Assembly (NCBI GenBank): GCA_029449245.1
Contig: JANATF010000011.1
Span: forward strand, 1,612,001-1,676,000
Length of the DNA stretch: 64,000 nt
Source: Mortierella alpina
Taxonomy: Eukaryota > Mortierellomycota > Mortierellomycetes > Mortierellales > Mortierellaceae
Reading direction: 5' to 3'
The position numbers and the translations under genes were made by a program. The notes under the pieces were generated by a model. It saw only the letters and a list, made by a program, of their open reading frames with translations. It was not told where the DNA came from and did no database searches. Position 1 is the stretch's first letter, and the number at the start of each line of letters is the position of its first letter. This document shows positions 59,789 to 64,000 of this stretch, piece by piece.

Positions 59789-61034
59789 TGTGCCGTGTCT
59801 GCTGCTGTGGTTGTGTCTGTGTGAGCGTGTCTGTGTGTCTGCGTGGCGATGGCCCCAGTTGTTGGTTGATGAGGGTGTGAGAGTGAGAGAATGGAGCGAG
59901 AGAATGGAGCGAGAGAATGGAGCGAGAGAAATATGGTGCGTTCGTGGCAGCGTGCGAGCGTTATGGGACGGAGCGGTTTGAGACGTTGAAGGGGCGAGTA
60001 ACAAAAGGCTGGACTGCCACGCCACCAAGGGGGGCCACAGCTTGAAATCAAGCTTGTCTCCACGCGCTGGAAAGCGACCGTTGCGGATGGTCTGCCTCCT
60101 GTAGACCCCAGCCAAAGGACAGAAAAGTGGACAGATGGGACGATCGATGGGAGGAGAGGTGGGAGGACAGGTAGGAGGACAGGTCTCTCCCGACGAGCAA
60201 GAATGCTGCCCATTGCGCACCAGGATTGCGCCTATCCAAAGACCGATGAGATGGTGGGTCGCCCTCCGCCCATGTATTATGTATTTATGTATTTTATACA
60301 TGAACAGCGAGAGGCGAGCCGCCGAGATACGGATAGCCCTGGCTGTGCTGTTGCATGAATGGCCAGCCGCGGATCACCCGGATGGGCCCAGAGGCAGGCC
60401 TCCAGCAAGGAAAAACCATTACCCTCTCCGACACGCCGTGCCTGCAAGTGTGCCTGTGAGGAGTGTGCCTGTGTGGGTGTGGTGGATGCCCGGCCGAGAG
60501 AGCCACGGCCTCGAGAATAAGCTTTTGGATGCTTGGGAACCCGCCACGATTGGGTGGTTCGGGTGAACTTGGGGGAAACAAGGCAAAAGGGACATATCGC
60601 TTTGCTTCGTCCTTCTTGTTCTCGCTTCTCTCTACCTTCGCTCTGTCTGCGCTCTCTCTCCATTCTCTCTTCACTCTCGCTCCATCTCTCCCGCGACTGC
60701 ACTCCTCTTGCGCGTGGCTCGTCGTCGTCCTGCTCCACACACACACACTCTCTCTCACTCTCTCCACTCTCTCTCCACTCTCTGCTCCTCCCCATTCCTG
60801 CCCGACACACACAGACAGACACACCCCGTTCGCACTCGCTCGCACTCTCCGACAAAGCAACAGCCCGGAACAACCCATTCTTCCGCCTCTCCCGGGTTCA
60901 TCCTTCATCCCCTGAGCCAATCCCACAGTCCTGCCCACATCCCCACTAATCCTACTCCGTGGCCTCTCATCCTTCCGCCGGATCCCCCTGCTCAGCAATC
61001 CATTCACAAACGCCCTGCACCGTCTCTTGTGGTC
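59789..61034. promoter_or_regulatory. Divergent promoter region of the HMCES-like and Zn2Cys6 genes
   Basis: 1.25 kb between two divergent start codons. It includes a GAATGGAGCGAGA repeat (about 59888-59930), short GGACAGGT/GGAGGACAG repeats (about 60150-60185) and a CT-rich block (about 60620-60800) that probably belongs to the Zn2Cys6 leader. No separate gene is visible. Confidence 0.5.
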
Positions 61035-64000
61035 ATGGCCGAGAGCAAGCGACTTCGAGTCTCAAAGGTGAGCATCCGTGAATGCTTCCACCCAGCAGTG
61101 CCGGCGTAGTAGCACAGCTCGACAAGTGAATAAGCAGTAGCAGGCGAGAGAAGACGAGAACTTATATTAACTGTGCGTGTGCCTTCATGGCATTTGTCAT
61201 ATTCGTACAGGCTTGCGACTCTTGTCGGCGCAAGAAAGTCAAGTGCGGTAAATTTAATCTTCCAAGGACAGCCACTACCATATCGCCCGCTCTCTCCCGT
61301 CCACTTCGGCTGATATATCTTTACTGTCCTGCCTGCTAGATGCGGTTCATCCGCTTTGCACGAATTGCCAGACCTTTCAGTACGAGTGTAAGTCCAACCG
61401 CCAGCAGCAACCTTAGTCCAGTGTAGCAAGTGTCACCCTTCCTCACCTAGTGTGTTATATTCAACAGGCACCTATAACGATCCAACCAAGAAGCGCGGAC
61501 CACCTAAAGGTAAGGCATCTGCGGAAGCCTCGAATGGGCAGACCCCTGCCCTGTCCCATTTGCTCAAAATAATTCAAAGGAAAGCTCAAACCCCGTTTCT
61601 TTTGCGTGTTCCGCTGACATCTAGGATACATTGAGGCGATCGAGGCACGACTCCACCGCATGGAGGGACTTTTAGGCGGACTAGTCCAGAACAACGACCC
61701 GCGGGCAGAGATCGTGCGCGCCGAGCTGGAAGCCATGGCACGCGAGGCCGAGATGACAGGCCTGAAGCTGCGCAGGTCCAAGGCGTTTGAGCAGCTTGAT
61801 CCAGTAAGGGGCTTGGTTGCTGAATTCTACCTGGAATTTGAGATTAGCCACCGGCCACCACTGACTTTTTTTTTCTTGTGTCTTGTTTCTCAACCTGGAC
61901 AAAAGTCTACGGCCTCCCACGCAGCTTTGGACGCGCATCCCCAGGACAGTGGCCCGTCCTCGTCGTCTTCATCATCTTCGTCCTCGTCAACGCCAGCATT
62001 ATCATCCTTAGCATTAGCAGCATCTACGTCAGCATCCGCTTCGACCGACCCGTCCTCTCGACCTGTTGTTCAGCCACGCCAGATCCAGCCTCTGTTGCGA
62101 CAACGGGATGCCCAGCATCATCGCAATACAGCTCAGCACTCCAGCCCAACCTCACCTTCTGTTGCCTCGAGCGCCTCACTGCAGCAGACACACGCCTTTG
62201 CAACTGCACCGTCACCATCATCCTCATCATCATCATCCTACCAAAGTGAACCGTCTTGGGACTTCAAGGCAGGATCTGTGAGGCAATCTCAACACGCCTC
62301 ACAAGGACCCTTTCGTCACTCCTCACAAAAGACGTACAGCTACCCAAGTGACCATATTCTGAATACCCACGACCGACAGCGGCAGCTATACCCTAAGGAT
62401 CATCACGCACAGCATGGTCCGCCTCAGCAGCGGCTGGAACCCATGTCCGATCGACCAACAGCACCGCGTCCGTACACGACAGGGTCAAGTGCTGACGACC
62501 AGCGGCAGTGGAAATACGCCTCTTTGCCGCCGAAGCAAGAGGATGTTTGGAATGAGCAACCATTGTCCGCGTCTACGGACGCTCATCCATACGTCAGTCC
62601 ACTGACAGGATTCATGGCTTTACCACAGGAAAGAGTTCGCCAAGATCCCTATCTTCACTTCCCCTCGACACCTGTGATGGAACATCTACTTGATGTCCAC
62701 TTCCAGTTTGTTCATCCAGTCCTACCAATGCTCCACTCCAAGACCCTGCGAGACCAGATCCTTCGACGCGAATATCCTCCATCACATCTGTTCTTTGCAA
62801 TCCTTGGACTGGCCTCTCGCTTCAGCAGCAATCCAGTGTTTCGCGAACCCCAGCCAGGGGCAGAACGACCTCCATGCTGCGTTTTTTACGATCGAGCCAA
62901 GCAATTGATAAAGGATGAGTACGACGATTCGCAGCTGGCAACGGTGCAGGCACTACTCCTAATGGCTATTCAGCAGATGGGCTTTTGCGAGAGTCAGCGC
63001 GCTTGGCTCTGTGTGGGCATGGCGATTCGGATGGCACAGGACCTTGGTCTCAATAAGGAACCAACAACTCAGGAACAGCCTAAGGATCACCTTCATAGCG
63101 AGATGAGAAAGCGCACGTGGTGGTCCTGTTATGTTGTCGAACGGCTTGTCTGTGGCGGCCTCGGAAGGTATATGGCAGGGGTATTATGATGCCTGATATA
63201 GGAATTTGATTGTGGTCTGTGATCATTACTAATACCACTCCATTGTTGCGCACATTGATGGCAGGCCACTTACAATCACGCAACTAGAATGCGAGACGGG
63301 CTTGCCGCAGTATATCGATGGGGACGCCGAAATGGGGCTGGATAGCACCTCTTTGGAGCAGCCGAACCTGTCCTCCAATTTTGTCCATCTGATCTCACTC
63401 TCCAGAATTCAAGGCAACATCCTCCAGTTCATCAAAGCGAGGGCCTTTCGTTGTGACGATGCGATGGAAAGCTTTGCACCGGACTCCAACAAGAGCGACG
63501 GCGATTTTGTGAGCCGCATCGATACCAGTCAGGCGGCGTTTAGTGCATTGGATAGATCGTTGACAGAATGGCGACAGGGTTTGCCGCCCACCCTTCAGGG
63601 CACGACTGAGGGAACTCCGCATTTTGGGCTCTTTCTCCACATGACATACAACGCTCTGATCATCCTTCTCCACCGCCCCGAATTTGCCTCCTCGGCCACA
63701 TCGGCTTCGCTTTGCACGCAGGCTGCAGCTACGATCACGGACATTACGGAAACCTTGGTGCAAGCCAAGGCGCTGACCTCCATGTTTATCAGCTGCATCT
63801 ATGCAATTTTCTCCGCAGGTGTCATTCACTTCTTGAATATCCCTTCAGTCAAACGCGAGAATGGGAGTCCAAACTCCTCGAGCCCTACCTCGGCCCCTCT
63901 CATGACAGCCAAGGTCAATATGAAGCAATGCATTGACGCGCTCAAGGACCTGTCCAGTCATTGGGTCAGCGCTGCGCGACGGGCCAAGATTCTGGAGGAC
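61035..64000 (+). CDS. Zn2Cys6 (Gal4-type) transcription factor with fungal-specific domain, 3' truncated by the window
   Basis: Seven exons are visible: 61035-61067, 61211-61247, 61340-61387, 61468-61509, 61625-61803, 61906-63167 and 63265 onward to the window end. The zinc cluster is spread over four exons: ACDSCRRKKVKC, then DAVHPLCTNCQTFQYEC, giving six cysteines, followed by the basic linker TYNDPTKKRGPPKG and a short coiled coil (IEAIEARLHRMEGLLGGLV). A Ser/His/Gln-rich segment precedes the fungal-specific transcription factor domain, recognisable from HFQFVHPVLPMLHSKTL, SQRAWLCVGMAIRMAQDLGL and RKRTWWSCYVVERLVCGGLG followed by RPLTI. These proteins bind CGG-type half sites as dimers and usually regulate metabolism; the target pathway cannot be read from the sequence. 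The intron 61804-61905 is a multiple of three and open. The C-terminus lies beyond the window. Confidence 0.92.

Overview
The window is nuclear DNA from a fungus, most likely an early-diverging, intron-rich lineage of the Mortierella type. That placement is an inference from compact GT-AG introns (donors often GTAAG, GTACG or GTATG), fungal-specific families (DLT1, Zn2Cys6 factors, class II aldolase) and a CSL-family transcription factor. I assembled 16 spliced protein-coding genes by joining exons across introns so that the phase is conserved and family motifs continue. I see no rRNA, tRNA, CRISPR array, complete transposon or prokaryotic operon.

Layout. 0-10 kb: a PHO85-type (PCL) cyclin (+) converges on DLT1 (-), followed by FBA1 (-) and mitoribosomal MRP10/mS37 (-), then about 2.1 kb of repeat-bearing intergenic DNA. 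11-20 kb: a tandem ZNRD2/SSSCA1 zinc-ribbon protein (+) converges on an F-box/LRR protein (-), which is divergent from RVB1/pontin (+). 20-25 kb: a long gene-poor stretch. 25-32 kb: a large CSL (CBF1/RBP-J/Su(H)/Lag-1) factor (+) converges on an unrecognised two-membrane-helix protein (-). 34-40 kb: a Cid1/Trf4-type nucleotidyltransferase (-), then TMA7 (-). 41-52 kb: LETM1/MDM38 (+) and a 1641-residue DUF3712/LEA-like type II membrane protein (+). 52-60 kb: ATP7 (-), a GATA zinc-finger protein (-) and an HMCES/SRAP protein carrying ubiquitin-interacting motifs (-). 61-64 kb: a Zn2Cys6 transcription factor (+) that runs off the end.

The genes do not form a pathway cluster. They are mainly housekeeping: glycolysis (FBA1), mitochondrial translation, ion exchange and ATP synthesis (MRP10, MDM38, ATP7), chromatin and translation (RVB1, TMA7), RNA tailing (Cid1-like), and transcription (CSL, GATA, Zn2Cys6). 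No secondary-metabolite, defence or mobile-element system is visible.

The points most worth a second look are the SRAP protein with several UIMs and two PIP-like motifs, the 13-copy 11-bp array upstream of the Cid1-like gene, a perfect 19-bp-arm hairpin near 9.2 kb, the duplicated SSSCA1 zinc ribbons, the GATA protein's unexplained C-terminal domain, and the DUF3712 membrane protein. All splice sites were assigned by eye from sequence; no alignment, database search or transcript data was available.
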